Below, piece after piece: positions 52,244 to 60,738 of a stretch of 64,000 bases of DNA; the first letter of the stretch is position 1; every line of letters begins with the position of its first letter. Origin of the DNA: Aquiflexum lacus (GTDB taxonomy: Bacteria; Bacteroidota; Bacteroidia; Cytophagales; Cyclobacteriaceae). Below the pieces are notes generated by a model. That model was not told the origin of the DNA and did not search any database. It saw nothing but the letters and a program-made list of their open reading frames with translations. The stretch lies in assembly GCF_015476655.1 (NCBI RefSeq), contig NZ_JABFHF010000032.1, forward strand, positions 1-64,000, given 5' to 3'. The position numbers and the translations under genes are program-made.

Positions 52244-53863
52244 TTAGTTGCTTACCCGCATCGGATTATCTAAGGCCATGATCACGGGTTCCAGATCGGC
52301 CGGGCCTGGTGCAGTATAACTGGCAGTGGGATAGGGTGTTGGCCCAGGGCCTCCGGGGTTATAAAACGCGGCGTAGCCACCTGCCAAACTGGGAATTTCT
52401 ACATGGGTAATATTCCGCATCGCCGCATCATCACCTACTAATATGATGTCAATGTAGTTATCGCCATCTTCATCATAACAATCATCATACAGCACCCCAT
52501 TCTCCCCTTCTTTTCCGCCTAAATCTGAAAGTCCAATTACTTTCAATGAACCACCTTGCACCGCATGATCTACATTTTCCTGCTCCAGTAACACAGTAGT
52601 TCCATCCGCCCCTTTTACATGCACCCTAAAGAATTTTTCATAGTCTGTAGGTAGCACTCCCTGAACGCCATTAGGTGAAAAACCTCCGGTAGTCAGTACC
52701 CTCAACCTACAAGCTTTCTTCCCGTCAGCTTCAGCCTGTGCCAATAGATCACCATAAAGTGCATACTCATCATTGCCCGGTTGTTGTACGGGAAGTTGTA
52801 TAGATGCGCCATCAGCTGCATTGGGGTCGCAGTAATTCAGTTTTGCGCCAACCAGTCGTGGGCCGTTGTTTTCATCGTACGGACTAGAAAATGTTTCTTT
52901 GAACAAGCCCTGTGCGTTGAACTCCAGCCCATTAGGGCCGACCAGTATCAGTTCTCCCACTATTTCCACTTTGGTTACATACCTAGCATCAGGGTCGGTG
53001 CTTGGTTTTTTGTTCGCAAATTCACCAGCAAGTACAATCACGTTGCGTTCATTGATCTCCACATTAGGGAATACGCCAGCCGCAGAGGGTATCACCACAT
53101 CTCCATTGCTTACCGTGATCCTGAAGTCGCTTAAATCAATGGTATTGGTTCGAACCGGCCAGGAGATCACCATAGGCAAGGCGTCGAGACCGATGGCTCC
53201 TTCTTTGAATTCATCTGCGTAAGGGTTTTGAACTATAAAGACCTGTTCCATATTTGTTCTTGTAGTAGTAAAGGTTCTGTCAGCCGCATCTTCACAGCCG
53301 ATGTTAGAAGCCCATGCCCCGCCAATACTTTCTACTAGCGCTTCAGTAATTTCATCCACTTCTATACCCACAATATCAGCAAAGCCCAAACCTGCAGAAA
53401 GGATTTCAGGTTGGTCAGACCAATAATCGGCATCAGCTAAGCGCCCATCAAAAAAAGAACTTGCGGGAAAGCCAGGGGTACTAATGGTAACCACCTGAGG
53501 CGTTACATTCACCGTCATTATTGCCTCAGCATTGTTACTGCCATCGGTTACCTGAACCGTAAGGAAATAGGTGCTAGTAGATTTATCATCTAGCGTTTTT
53601 GCAAGCGTTAGTACTCCCGAAGTACTCTCCAATGAAAAGGTGGCATCTGTATTACCCGCAGTAATGCTAAATGTAAGTGGGTCATTATTAGCATCTGATG
53701 CCACAATAGTCCCGATAGACGTTCCAATATTTGCATTTTCTGCAACTGAAAATATTTGGGCAGAAATGGAGGGGGCTGTATTTGTCGGTTCCATTTCTTC
53801 ATTTTCGCAGCCAATTAATAAAGCCAGTATTCCAACTATCGTTATGAATTTTATTTTCTTCAT
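52244..53863 (-). CDS. Cadherin-repeat surface lipoprotein
   Basis: A 539-aa lipoprotein with lipobox LLIGC (Cys19) and an acidic ENEE stretch after it, the pattern of the bacteroidete lipoprotein export signal, so probably surface-exposed. One cadherin-like repeat (about 30-125: FSVAENANIGTSIGTI, ATFSLESTSGVLTLA) is followed by a domain shared with the protein at 49967, and a C-terminal half with acidic, calcium-like DEDGDNYIDI. Function unknown. It lies 11 bp after the hydrolase gene. Confidence 0.85.
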   Translation of the reverse strand: MKKIKFITIVGILALLIGCENEEMEPTNTAPSISAQIFSVAENANIGTSIGTIVASDANNDPLTFSITAGNTDATFSLESTSGVLTLAKTLDDKSTSTYFLTVQVTDGSNNAEAIMTVNVTPQVVTISTPGFPASSFFDGRLADADYWSDQPEILSAGLGFADIVGIEVDEITEALVESIGGAWASNIGCEDAADRTFTTTRTNMEQVFIVQNPYADEFKEGAIGLDALPMVISWPVRTNTIDLSDFRITVSNGDVVIPSAAGVFPNVEINERNVIVLAGEFANKKPSTDPDARYVTKVEIVGELILVGPNGLEFNAQGLFKETFSSPYDENNGPRLVGAKLNYCDPNAADGASIQLPVQQPGNDEYALYGDLLAQAEADGKKACRLRVLTTGGFSPNGVQGVLPTDYEKFFRVHVKGADGTTVLLEQENVDHAVQGGSLKVIGLSDLGGKEGENGVLYDDCYDEDGDNYIDIILVGDDAAMRNITHVEIPSLAGGYAAFYNPGGPGPTPYPTASYTAPGPADLEPVIMALDNPMRVSN

Positions 53864-53874
53864 TTTTCTGATTT

Positions 53875-54777
53875 TTATCTTTTCCCGTTTACATCAAATT
53901 TTTTAAAGAACTCCCATGCCTCTACACTGGCATTGATGTCATAGCTGGTGCCCGGCTCACCAAACCAATCGTGTACACCTCCTATCACTTCCAGATGTTC
54001 TATTTCTACCCCGTTTGTACCCCTTTGATACAAGTAACTTACCACCGTACTTCCATTACTTGGATCGAGATCAGGTAGGTTGGATACGATGGGTTCGGAT
54101 TCTGTTTGATTGAATTCAGCCCAATACTGAAGAGTAGGTAATACGCCTTCGTATGGGACAAGCGGATCCTCGTTTCCATGCATCTGAAGAATAGGAGTTG
54201 GCTTTGAAGGGTTGCAATTGGTTATCTGATCCGGGGACATATACCCCTTGACAGCAGCTGTGGCGGCAATTCTGTGATTTAGCTGACAGTTGATTTCCAG
54301 TGCCATAAAGGCGCCGTTTGAAGAGCCTGCCAGGTAGACCCGCGCCAGATCAATTCGATACCTGCTTGCTACCTCATCAATTAAGACATTGATAAAATCG
54401 ACATCATCCGGCAGATTGGGCATACTTTGCTGGTTCCAAAATGTGAGGTTGTTTCCCCTCAAAGATGTCGCTTGTGGAGTCACCAGAATGAAGGCCTCTT
54501 GATCGGCCAGTAGATTGAATTGACTCAAATTATACTGACTTTCTTTGGTCCCTCCTGCCCCGTGCAAGCTGAAAACAAGGGGTACGGGTTCGTCACCTGG
54601 GTAGCTTTCCGGGATGTACAAGAGGTATTCCCGCTGAAGGTTACCGTGGCTGATGGTCTCATCGAAAAGACCTTTCTCGGGAGTTTCTGCAATCACGGGC
54701 TCATCTGCTTCTGCGCAACTGGTAACTAGTGCCAGCATCCCTAACAGGGCGATTATCTTGATATTGGATTTTTTCAT
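53875..54777 (-). CDS. PHB depolymerase-family esterase, lipoprotein
   Basis: A 300-aa extracellular-type serine esterase. Lipobox LVTSC (Cys21) is followed by AEADE, a surface-export-like acidic stretch. LVFSLHGAGGT is the oxyanion strand, VYLAGSSNGAFMA the nucleophile elbow (GSSNG), and IGGVHDWFG supplies the histidine. Members act on polyhydroxybutyrate, feruloyl esters or acetylated polysaccharides; the substrate is not decidable. It shares its organisation and linker with the gene at 54895 and is probably a duplicate. Confidence 0.88.
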   Translation of the reverse strand: MKKSNIKIIALLGMLALVTSCAEADEPVIAETPEKGLFDETISHGNLQREYLLYIPESYPGDEPVPLVFSLHGAGGTKESQYNLSQFNLLADQEAFILVTPQATSLRGNNLTFWNQQSMPNLPDDVDFINVLIDEVASRYRIDLARVYLAGSSNGAFMALEINCQLNHRIAATAAVKGYMSPDQITNCNPSKPTPILQMHGNEDPLVPYEGVLPTLQYWAEFNQTESEPIVSNLPDLDPSNGSTVVSYLYQRGTNGVEIEHLEVIGGVHDWFGEPGTSYDINASVEAWEFFKKFDVNGKR

Positions 54778-54894
54778 TGGTTTTCAGTTTAGAATGTATG
54801 GTGATTTAAAAAGAGAAATAGATCATCAGGTCCAGTTTGTGATTCCCAAACTGATCCAGTGCATTCTATCCCTCCACTTAAGTGATTCAGAAGT

Positions 54895-55878
54895 CTAGTT
54901 CCTTTCAAACTTTTTAAAGAATTCCCAGATCTCTTTCCCGGCTTTTATATCCTTGTTGGTGTCTTCAAAAAGTGCCGTAGGTCGGTTATTTATTGGAAGA
55001 CCAGGCCAAGTATGTCCACCCCCATTGATGCGGTAAAACTTCACCTCCGTACCACCTGTCCCATTGGAATATTCCAATACAGTAACCGTTGAGTTATCAC
55101 CTGAATCGGAGTCGGCCAGGTCAGTTTCTTTTGGAGTTGTATTGCACCCATTTATCCCTACCCAATAGTCAACTGCAGATTCAATAGCTAAAGCCGGAAC
55201 CGTCCAGCCATCGACATTGAAAGCTGTAGGCGGAAGGCCACCGTTTTCGTAGTTGGTAATGGGATCATCCGTGCCATAGATGTATAGCATCGAGATTGGA
55301 TTGGGACTAGTATTTGCAAATGTTTCATGTAAAGAAGCCGATACCGTGGCCATTGCTGCAAAACGGCTATTGTCTTGGTTGGCCACATTTTGAACCATAA
55401 AGCCCCCATTGGAAAATCCGCACAAATACCTTTTGGATGGATCTATTTTTAATTCCTCAGTTACTGCGTCAACCAACGCATTGATATAACTGACATCACT
55501 GCGAGCGTCTGCAATACCCCCTCGACCCTCTGCCCAAATAAATCCTCCGGAACCTGCATGGCCCGCCTCTGGGTATAACATGATGAAGCCCTGTGATTCA
55601 GACACATCAATAAAATCGGTAGATGACTGTGCAAGCTCTTTGTTCTCTGGTGCACCATGCAAGTAAACTACTAGAGGTACTTCTTCATTGCCAGTGTAAG
55701 AAGTTGGAATGTACAAGGCATATTCAAGCTGTTTATTTTCGTGGAAAAATGTCCGGTTTAAGAGTCCAGTCTCTACAGGCGCCAGAATTGGCGAGGAATC
55801 CAGATCCTCCTGACAAGAAACCAGGAATGAAACGATGGATAAGAATAGAAGTAGGGGTTTGAATTTTAGCTTTTTCAT
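54895..55878 (-). CDS. PHB depolymerase-family esterase, lipoprotein (second)
   Basis: About 327 aa from ATG 55878; an upstream frame to 56010 lacks a signal and is rejected. Lipobox FLVSC (Cys22), then QEDLD. LVVYLHGAPENKE, the nucleophile elbow RYLCGFSNGGFM and INGGGHTWPG with the histidine are intact. It has the shared PVETG linker. The 116 bp to the next gene hold an inverted repeat, CAGTTTG/CAAACTG at 54833-54853. Confidence 0.88.
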   Translation of the reverse strand: MKKLKFKPLLLFLSIVSFLVSCQEDLDSSPILAPVETGLLNRTFFHENKQLEYALYIPTSYTGNEEVPLVVYLHGAPENKELAQSSTDFIDVSESQGFIMLYPEAGHAGSGGFIWAEGRGGIADARSDVSYINALVDAVTEELKIDPSKRYLCGFSNGGFMVQNVANQDNSRFAAMATVSASLHETFANTSPNPISMLYIYGTDDPITNYENGGLPPTAFNVDGWTVPALAIESAVDYWVGINGCNTTPKETDLADSDSGDNSTVTVLEYSNGTGGTEVKFYRINGGGHTWPGLPINNRPTALFEDTNKDIKAGKEIWEFFKKFERN

Positions 55879-55988
55879 AAAATTTGAATTTTTTTTATCG
55901 TTAAATTTTTGATACAAAAGGGTACCCAAGGGCTCTCTTGGATAGAATAAGAAGTTGGTGGAAAACAGCTTTGAATCAGCTTTTGAGA

Positions 55989-56135
55989 TCATACTATAAC
56001 CTGCTCCCATTTGACTGTCTCATTTACCATTTCGGCAAACTTTAGCCTCATGGCTGTGGTAAAATTCATCCAGAAACAGGAATGATGGGTATGGTGCTAG
56101 GTCCATAAAGTGGGCACTTCATGGCTCATAGGAGG
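55989..56135 (-). pseudogene. Mosaic remnant: hydroxylase fragment joined to esterase tail
   Basis: On the minus strand a fragment reads MSHEVPTLWT, a stop-containing join, HHTHHS and then TAMRLKFAEMVNETVKWEQV before a stop. The first part is a copy of the hydroxylase gene around 51280-51330 (SHEVPLLWTLHHTHHSG). The end parallels the C-terminus of the pectin-acetylesterase-like protein (VRQWLANMINESAGWETV). Two cluster genes were thus joined and lost. Confidence 0.6.
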
Positions 56136-56149
56136 GGCTTTACCTCAAA

Positions 56150-57298
56150 TTAGAAATTGCCATAAAATTCAACCAATCTAGTGGCTATCTCTACACCCTG
56201 ATCATGCTGCAGAAAATGGCCGGCTTCAGGAAGACGGTCATGCGGCTGCCCTTCAGCCCCTGGAACCTCATCAATAAACTTTTGCTGCGTTTCGCAACTG
56301 CCTAAGTTGCCAGGATCATTCCCTCCCCAAATAGTCAGGAATGGCTTCTCGAATGAAGTAAGACCCGCCCAGGCATCCTGGTTGAGACCGGGCATTTGAT
56401 TGATCAATGACGGGAAAGTACGGACACCCGCCATGTATTCGCGGCTGGGGAATGGCGCATCGTAGGCCGCTTCTTCTGATTCTGATAAAGGGAACCAAGT
56501 GCCACTTTCTACTACCTCAGAAGCATGAAAGGCAGTGTCTTTCATGGCATAGTTTATCCATTCTCCAAAGCCCTCCTGCGGACTTCCTCCTCCAAAGAGC
56601 AATTCACAACCATTATAAAAGGGAAACTGTTGATCAGGAACGATTGCAAGCGGGAAGTTTAAATCTTCATGTTCATTTGGATTTTCTACAGGTGGAAAGG
56701 GTTGAACGCCTTCAGGAATCAGTATTAAATCTCCATTTCCGACACTTATCGTGGCAAACCAGTCCGGATTAAGTCCGGCTACCCGCAGACCGATCAAGCT
56801 GCCCCAGTCCTGTACAAACAAGTTGATGTCGCTTAACCCAAGGGTCTGAATAAATTGCCCTAAGCGATCAGCATGACCCAGATAGCTGTAGTAGTTGATA
56901 TCGATGGGTTTGTCAGAGCGTCCCATACCGATGTGGTCCATTGCAATGACCCGGTATCCGGCTTCAGCCAGTACAGGAATCATTTTCCTGTAGAGGTAGG
57001 ACCAACTTGGTTGGCCGTGGAGCAATAATACAACTTCACCATCTGCTGGCCCCGCTTCTGCATAGGCTTGGCGTAATCCGTCTATTTCAACATACTTATA
57101 ATCGTAAGGCCAGTCTGGTAAATTTTCAAATTGGGCTTCAGGAGTCCTGACGAATTCAATGCCACCTGCTGAAGTTAATATTTCAACTTCTGTTTCTTCT
57201 AGAGGCGAAACATCAATGTCATCATCATCTTGGCAAGAAACCATAAATAAAGCAATGGATAAGAATATAACTACTGGAATGAATTTGAGCTTTTTCAT
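56150..57298 (-). CDS. Haloalkane dehalogenase-like alpha/beta hydrolase, lipoprotein
   Basis: A 382-aa lipoprotein (lipobox FMVSC, Cys22, then QDDDD, a strong surface-export-like signal) carrying a full haloalkane-dehalogenase-type hydrolase. The pattern is that of the DhlA-like subfamily: HGQPSWSYLYRKMIPV (H94), nucleophile D164 with the halide-binding W165 in FVQDWGSLIGL, acid candidate D328 in IWGGNDPG, and H361 in AGHFLQHD. A cap-domain tryptophan (W247) is in place. The EEAAYDAPFPSREYMAGVR segment (parts) also matches. Known dehalogenases are cytosolic or periplasmic, so a lipid-anchored one is unusual. Dehalogenation is predicted, not proven. Confidence 0.85.
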   Translation of the reverse strand: MKKLKFIPVVIFLSIALFMVSCQDDDDIDVSPLEETEVEILTSAGGIEFVRTPEAQFENLPDWPYDYKYVEIDGLRQAYAEAGPADGEVVLLLHGQPSWSYLYRKMIPVLAEAGYRVIAMDHIGMGRSDKPIDINYYSYLGHADRLGQFIQTLGLSDINLFVQDWGSLIGLRVAGLNPDWFATISVGNGDLILIPEGVQPFPPVENPNEHEDLNFPLAIVPDQQFPFYNGCELLFGGGSPQEGFGEWINYAMKDTAFHASEVVESGTWFPLSESEEAAYDAPFPSREYMAGVRTFPSLINQMPGLNQDAWAGLTSFEKPFLTIWGGNDPGNLGSCETQQKFIDEVPGAEGQPHDRLPEAGHFLQHDQGVEIATRLVEFYGNF

Positions 57299-57408
57299 AA
57301 TTAAATCGAATCTATTTTAACATTAAATTTTTGAGGTAAATGATTATCAAACATCCATCTTCGATGGAAAATAATTATTGGGAAATGCTTTTTAGATAAG
57401 TTTTTTTT

Positions 57409-58503
57409 TTATTCAATAACTGTTTCCCAACCCGCGCTTTCATTGATCATATTGGCAAGCCATTGCCTCACGGAGATGCCTCCTATTTCAAGATTGAAAC
57501 TTCTGATGATATAGGTGTGTGCATCACCATTATCGATCAAACTTTGGAAGCGTTCGGGGTGGGCGTTGTTAAGTTCTATGGAAGCTTCGAGGAGTTGTGC
57601 TTCGAAGACTTGCCCGCCCATAGAAGCTGAGGTCACTGAGTCTTGTTTTGAGGAAATATACGCCATGCGGATATTATCGTCTTTTGCAAGCTGATAATTA
57701 TGAAGGCCTGTCAGGTTGCCGTCTGTCCCAATACAGTCTGGGCAACTTGCCGGAATGAACGCCTCGGCATTCCAATAGTCAAAAAGTGAAGCCATCCCTC
57801 CCGGATTAGCAATGCCTTGCCCTGAATCATTTACAACATAAATACGGGCTTCGGGATATAGTTTTCTAACTAAAGGCAACGCAATATGCACTGCATAACC
57901 TCCTGCGCTATTTCCGGCAAGGACAATCTTCTCGGGCGAAGGATAGTTCTTGAAAATCACATCGAGTGATGCCGATAAATTTTGTAGACCCTTAAAGAAA
58001 CGGTCATTTACGCCATCACCATCGCTATCCACTTCATTATCGCCCGACATCATGGAACCATCGCAGTAAGGCACATACCCTACATTATAATTTGCAACAG
58101 GATTTTGTGGGTCGCTCGGGCTTAATATCCCAAAAGGAATAAAAGGGATGCCCTCTTCAACTGCTGCACAAACTACTGGGCTACAAAAACCCCCTCCTTG
58201 CAGGAAGATCATCAGGTTATTGCTGCCTCCGTTTCTGGTGAACATAGAAAATTGTTTGCCGGTAAAACAAACGGGCCCATCTTCACTACTAAACACATGC
58301 TCAGTTACACCCGGACCGGCAGATGCTGATGAAACTGGGGTAATGGTACCTAGATACCTATCCACTCCTTGGTCATAGAGTTGCTGAAAAGGGGAGGTCT
58401 CTACAGGTTCGATTTCAGGTTGTTGCCCTTCATCTTCTACACAGCTCAAGAGCACCACAAACAGAGATAGAAATAATAAATGACTGATTTTAGATGTTTT
58501 CAT
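57409..58503 (-). CDS. Pectin acetylesterase-family lipoprotein
   Basis: A 364-aa lipoprotein (lipobox VLLSC, Cys21, then VEDE). Pectinacetylesterase/Notum-type hydrolase: MIFLQGGGFCSP (oxyanion strand), nucleophile S199 in LAGNSAGGYA, D in YVVNDSGQG, H in NGDAHTYI. These enzymes remove acyl groups from polysaccharides or proteins. First gene of the hydrolase series after the two-component system, with a candidate LytTR operator 84-149 bp upstream of its start. Confidence 0.86.
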   Translation of the reverse strand: MKTSKISHLLFLSLFVVLLSCVEDEGQQPEIEPVETSPFQQLYDQGVDRYLGTITPVSSASAGPGVTEHVFSSEDGPVCFTGKQFSMFTRNGGSNNLMIFLQGGGFCSPVVCAAVEEGIPFIPFGILSPSDPQNPVANYNVGYVPYCDGSMMSGDNEVDSDGDGVNDRFFKGLQNLSASLDVIFKNYPSPEKIVLAGNSAGGYAVHIALPLVRKLYPEARIYVVNDSGQGIANPGGMASLFDYWNAEAFIPASCPDCIGTDGNLTGLHNYQLAKDDNIRMAYISSKQDSVTSASMGGQVFEAQLLEASIELNNAHPERFQSLIDNGDAHTYIIRSFNLEIGGISVRQWLANMINESAGWETVIE

Positions 58504-58586
58504 TTTACCAAGATTTAAAGTGTTTGTTGTTTTGAATACATCGTAAAATTATCTCATTTGATCGTTCTGATTCGGTGCAAACTGAC

Positions 58587-58652
58587 TGAACTGCACCAAT
58601 CGGCAAGTCAATTGAACAGGTTGGGAATTAAGGTTTTTATCAGTTGTACCGT
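58587..58652 (-). promoter_or_regulatory. Candidate LytTR operator, hydrolase cluster
   Basis: On the plus strand, CTGAACTGCACC (58587-58598) and GTCAATTGAACA (58608-58619) are two imperfect direct repeats 21 bp apart. The same arrangement with the same spacing occurs upstream of the kinase gene (60658-60690). ATCAGTTGTACCG at 58640-58652 is also shared with 60721-60738. Direct repeats about two helical turns apart are the usual LytTR binding arrangement. Confidence 0.55.
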
Positions 58653-58715
58653 ATCATGAAAAAAATTGATAGATAAAAAAACTAACTATTTCACCAATTT
58701 AACAAAGATACTACC

Positions 58716-59468
58716 CTATCCCTCCAACCATTCCTTAAATGGCGATACTTTCAACCGACTGACCACCGCTTGCTCGGGAAGCTGTACACTAAGTTGTAAG
58801 ATTATTTTTCGGTTGAAATAAGGCTCAAAAGATTGGATGGCCTCTCTGTTCACCAACACCTGTCGGTTGACGCGAAAGAACCGGCTCGGATCGCATACGG
58901 ATTCCACGTATTCCAGTTTTTTAAAAATGGGATATTTATCACCCTCAAAGGTGTAGAGGTACACGTTTTCATACTCCACGGTAAAAGCGGCGATTTCCTC
59001 CACTTTTTTGATTATAGATTTTTCGCGGTGCTGGGTCAGAAAGCTCTTTTGGAATTTCTTGTCATCCTGTGTCTGCATGATTACGGGTGCTGCATTTTTA
59101 GCTTGCAAACTGCTGACCAACCTTTTGTACTTCTGGAGCGCTCCATGTATTTCTTCCTCTTTGAAAGGCTTGAGCACATAGTCTATCCCATTGTTTTTGA
59201 TGGCTTGGAGGGTATATTCATCGTAGGCGGTGCAAAACACTATGGGCACGGTTACATCCACATGTTTAAAGATTTCGAAGCTCTTCCCATCTGCCAACTG
59301 GATATCAAAAAAGAGAATATCCAGGTTTTTCTGGTATTTACTCAGGTACTGGACCGCTTCTGCTATCGATTCCAGTTTTTCGATGACCATAAAATCGTCA
59401 TCTTGCTCAATGATTTCCTGCAAAAGTGAGGCGGTATGTGCTTCGTCTTCCACAATTAAGGCATTCAT
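58716..59468 (-). CDS. LytTR-family response regulator
   Basis: A 250-aa regulator: receiver (about 1-120, phospho-acceptor D55 in ILFFDIQLADG) and C-terminal LytTR DNA-binding domain (about 145-250: YENVYLYTFEGDKYPIFKKL in parts, RFFRVNRQVLVN). It overlaps the kinase gene by 4 bp. It is the likely regulator of the secreted-hydrolase genes downstream. Confidence 0.93.
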   Translation of the reverse strand: MNALIVEDEAHTASLLQEIIEQDDDFMVIEKLESIAEAVQYLSKYQKNLDILFFDIQLADGKSFEIFKHVDVTVPIVFCTAYDEYTLQAIKNNGIDYVLKPFKEEEIHGALQKYKRLVSSLQAKNAAPVIMQTQDDKKFQKSFLTQHREKSIIKKVEEIAAFTVEYENVYLYTFEGDKYPIFKKLEYVESVCDPSRFFRVNRQVLVNREAIQSFEPYFNRKIILQLSVQLPEQAVVSRLKVSPFKEWLEG

Positions 59469-60445
59469 CTTTTCAGCAGTTTTAATTGTACAAGAAAATG
59501 TCCGTCCGTTTCTTTAATCGTTACCCCATCCTGCTCGTTCAAAAGCGCATAACGCTTTCTCAAAACATCCAGGCCATATCCGGAGCTTTCAGCCTCTTCA
59601 ATTTTTGGTTGGAGGTTATTGAATACTTCGATATGACCGCTTTCCGTACTTACGATCTCAATGGTTAGCGGCTTTTTGGCGGTCATGCTGTTGTGTTTGA
59701 AGCAATTCTCCACCACTACCTGTAATGCCATAGAAGGCAAATGCAACGCATGCAACTTCTTGTCAACCCCCAATTTCACTTGCATGGCTGCCTCGTTGCG
59801 GTTTTTCATCAGGAACAGGTACGACTCCAACACCATCAGCTCTTCTGAAAGCGGTAGCGTCGAGTTATCGTCATGACTCAATATTTGCCTGTAAAAGTCG
59901 GACAGCTTCATTACGAACGCCTCTGCATGTTGATGCTGTTGGCGCACCATGGAACGCAGCGTGTTCAAAGAGTTGAACAGGAAGTGTGGATCGACCGTTT
60001 TTTGCAGCGCTTTTAATTGGACCCTGTAATTTTCTTTCTGTATCTGCTCCTTCTCAATCAATAACCTCGAAATGTTTTCCTGCGTTTTGAGCGCATATTG
60101 AATAATTATAAAAATGATGGAAGCAAATATGATTCTAGCTATCGATTGGGCCCTTAATGAATTTTCTACACCATCTGTCATAAACAGGAAAAAAAAACCG
60201 TTTAAAACGCCAATACAAGCAATGATGCCCAACACAAATAGCAAAGCCCTGTATTTGGTTTTTTTTACCCTCCAAAGTTCCCATAGCATGTACCACAACA
60301 TGTAACAGGTGATGAATCCAACTATCCAGTTACCGATGAAACCCAGATTAAAAATGGACTCCGTTTCGGGGTTTGCATATATCCCCAGAAGGGGCAAAAC
60401 CACGGATAGGGCAATGGGAAATATGGTTTTTGTGTTGAGTTTCAA
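59465..60445 (-). CDS. LytS-type sensor histidine kinase
   Basis: A 326-aa membrane kinase of the His_kinase (pfam06580) group, with four or so N-terminal helices (about 10-25, 36-57, 68-90, 103-119), a short coiled coil and the phospho-histidine H154 in VDPHFLFNSLNTL. The ATP-binding domain has VVENCFKHN and GYGLDVLRKR. No extracytoplasmic sensor domain beyond short loops. Forms a pair with the LytTR regulator. Confidence 0.92.
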   Translation of the reverse strand: MKLNTKTIFPIALSVVLPLLGIYANPETESIFNLGFIGNWIVGFITCYMLWYMLWELWRVKKTKYRALLFVLGIIACIGVLNGFFFLFMTDGVENSLRAQSIARIIFASIIFIIIQYALKTQENISRLLIEKEQIQKENYRVQLKALQKTVDPHFLFNSLNTLRSMVRQQHQHAEAFVMKLSDFYRQILSHDDNSTLPLSEELMVLESYLFLMKNRNEAAMQVKLGVDKKLHALHLPSMALQVVVENCFKHNSMTAKKPLTIEIVSTESGHIEVFNNLQPKIEEAESSGYGLDVLRKRYALLNEQDGVTIKETDGHFLVQLKLLKR

Positions 60446-60657
60446 TTTTGAGAATAGAATTTTTAAAACAAGGATTATGCAACTAGTTACGAGTTTTTGG
60501 TGTATCTACCAAAAATGGGGGTTCCTGATTCAGGGAGCCTCTGAGGTGTCTTCACCGACTTTAGGTTTGTCCCAAATTCACGGGAAATTTCATGCTTTCT
60601 TATGGTTGATTTACCTGAAATTAAGTCCTATTATGCTCCCTGTATCTGTCGAACCCA

Positions 60658-60738
60658 GTGAACTGAACATGGATGTCGGTGAATTGAACAAACATACCGT
60701 CAAAGGAACATATCTATTAAATCAGTTCAACTGTACCG
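60658..60738 (-). promoter_or_regulatory. Candidate LytTR operator, two-component operon
   Basis: GTGAACTGAACA (60658-60669) and GTGAATTGAACA (60679-60690) are near-identical direct repeats 21 bp apart, about 215 bp upstream of the kinase start. ATCAGTTCAACTGTACCG follows at 60721-60738. The parallel arrangement at 58587-58652 suggests one regulator binds both. Confidence 0.6.

Noticed and set aside
55879-56010. Upstream start for the second PHB-depolymerase-like gene
   Set aside because: It would bury a clear lipoprotein signal peptide that begins at 55878.
49967-58503. Polysaccharide utilisation locus
   Set aside because: No SusC/SusD-type pair or glycoside hydrolase is present; the enzymes are esterase/hydrolase-fold lipoproteins.
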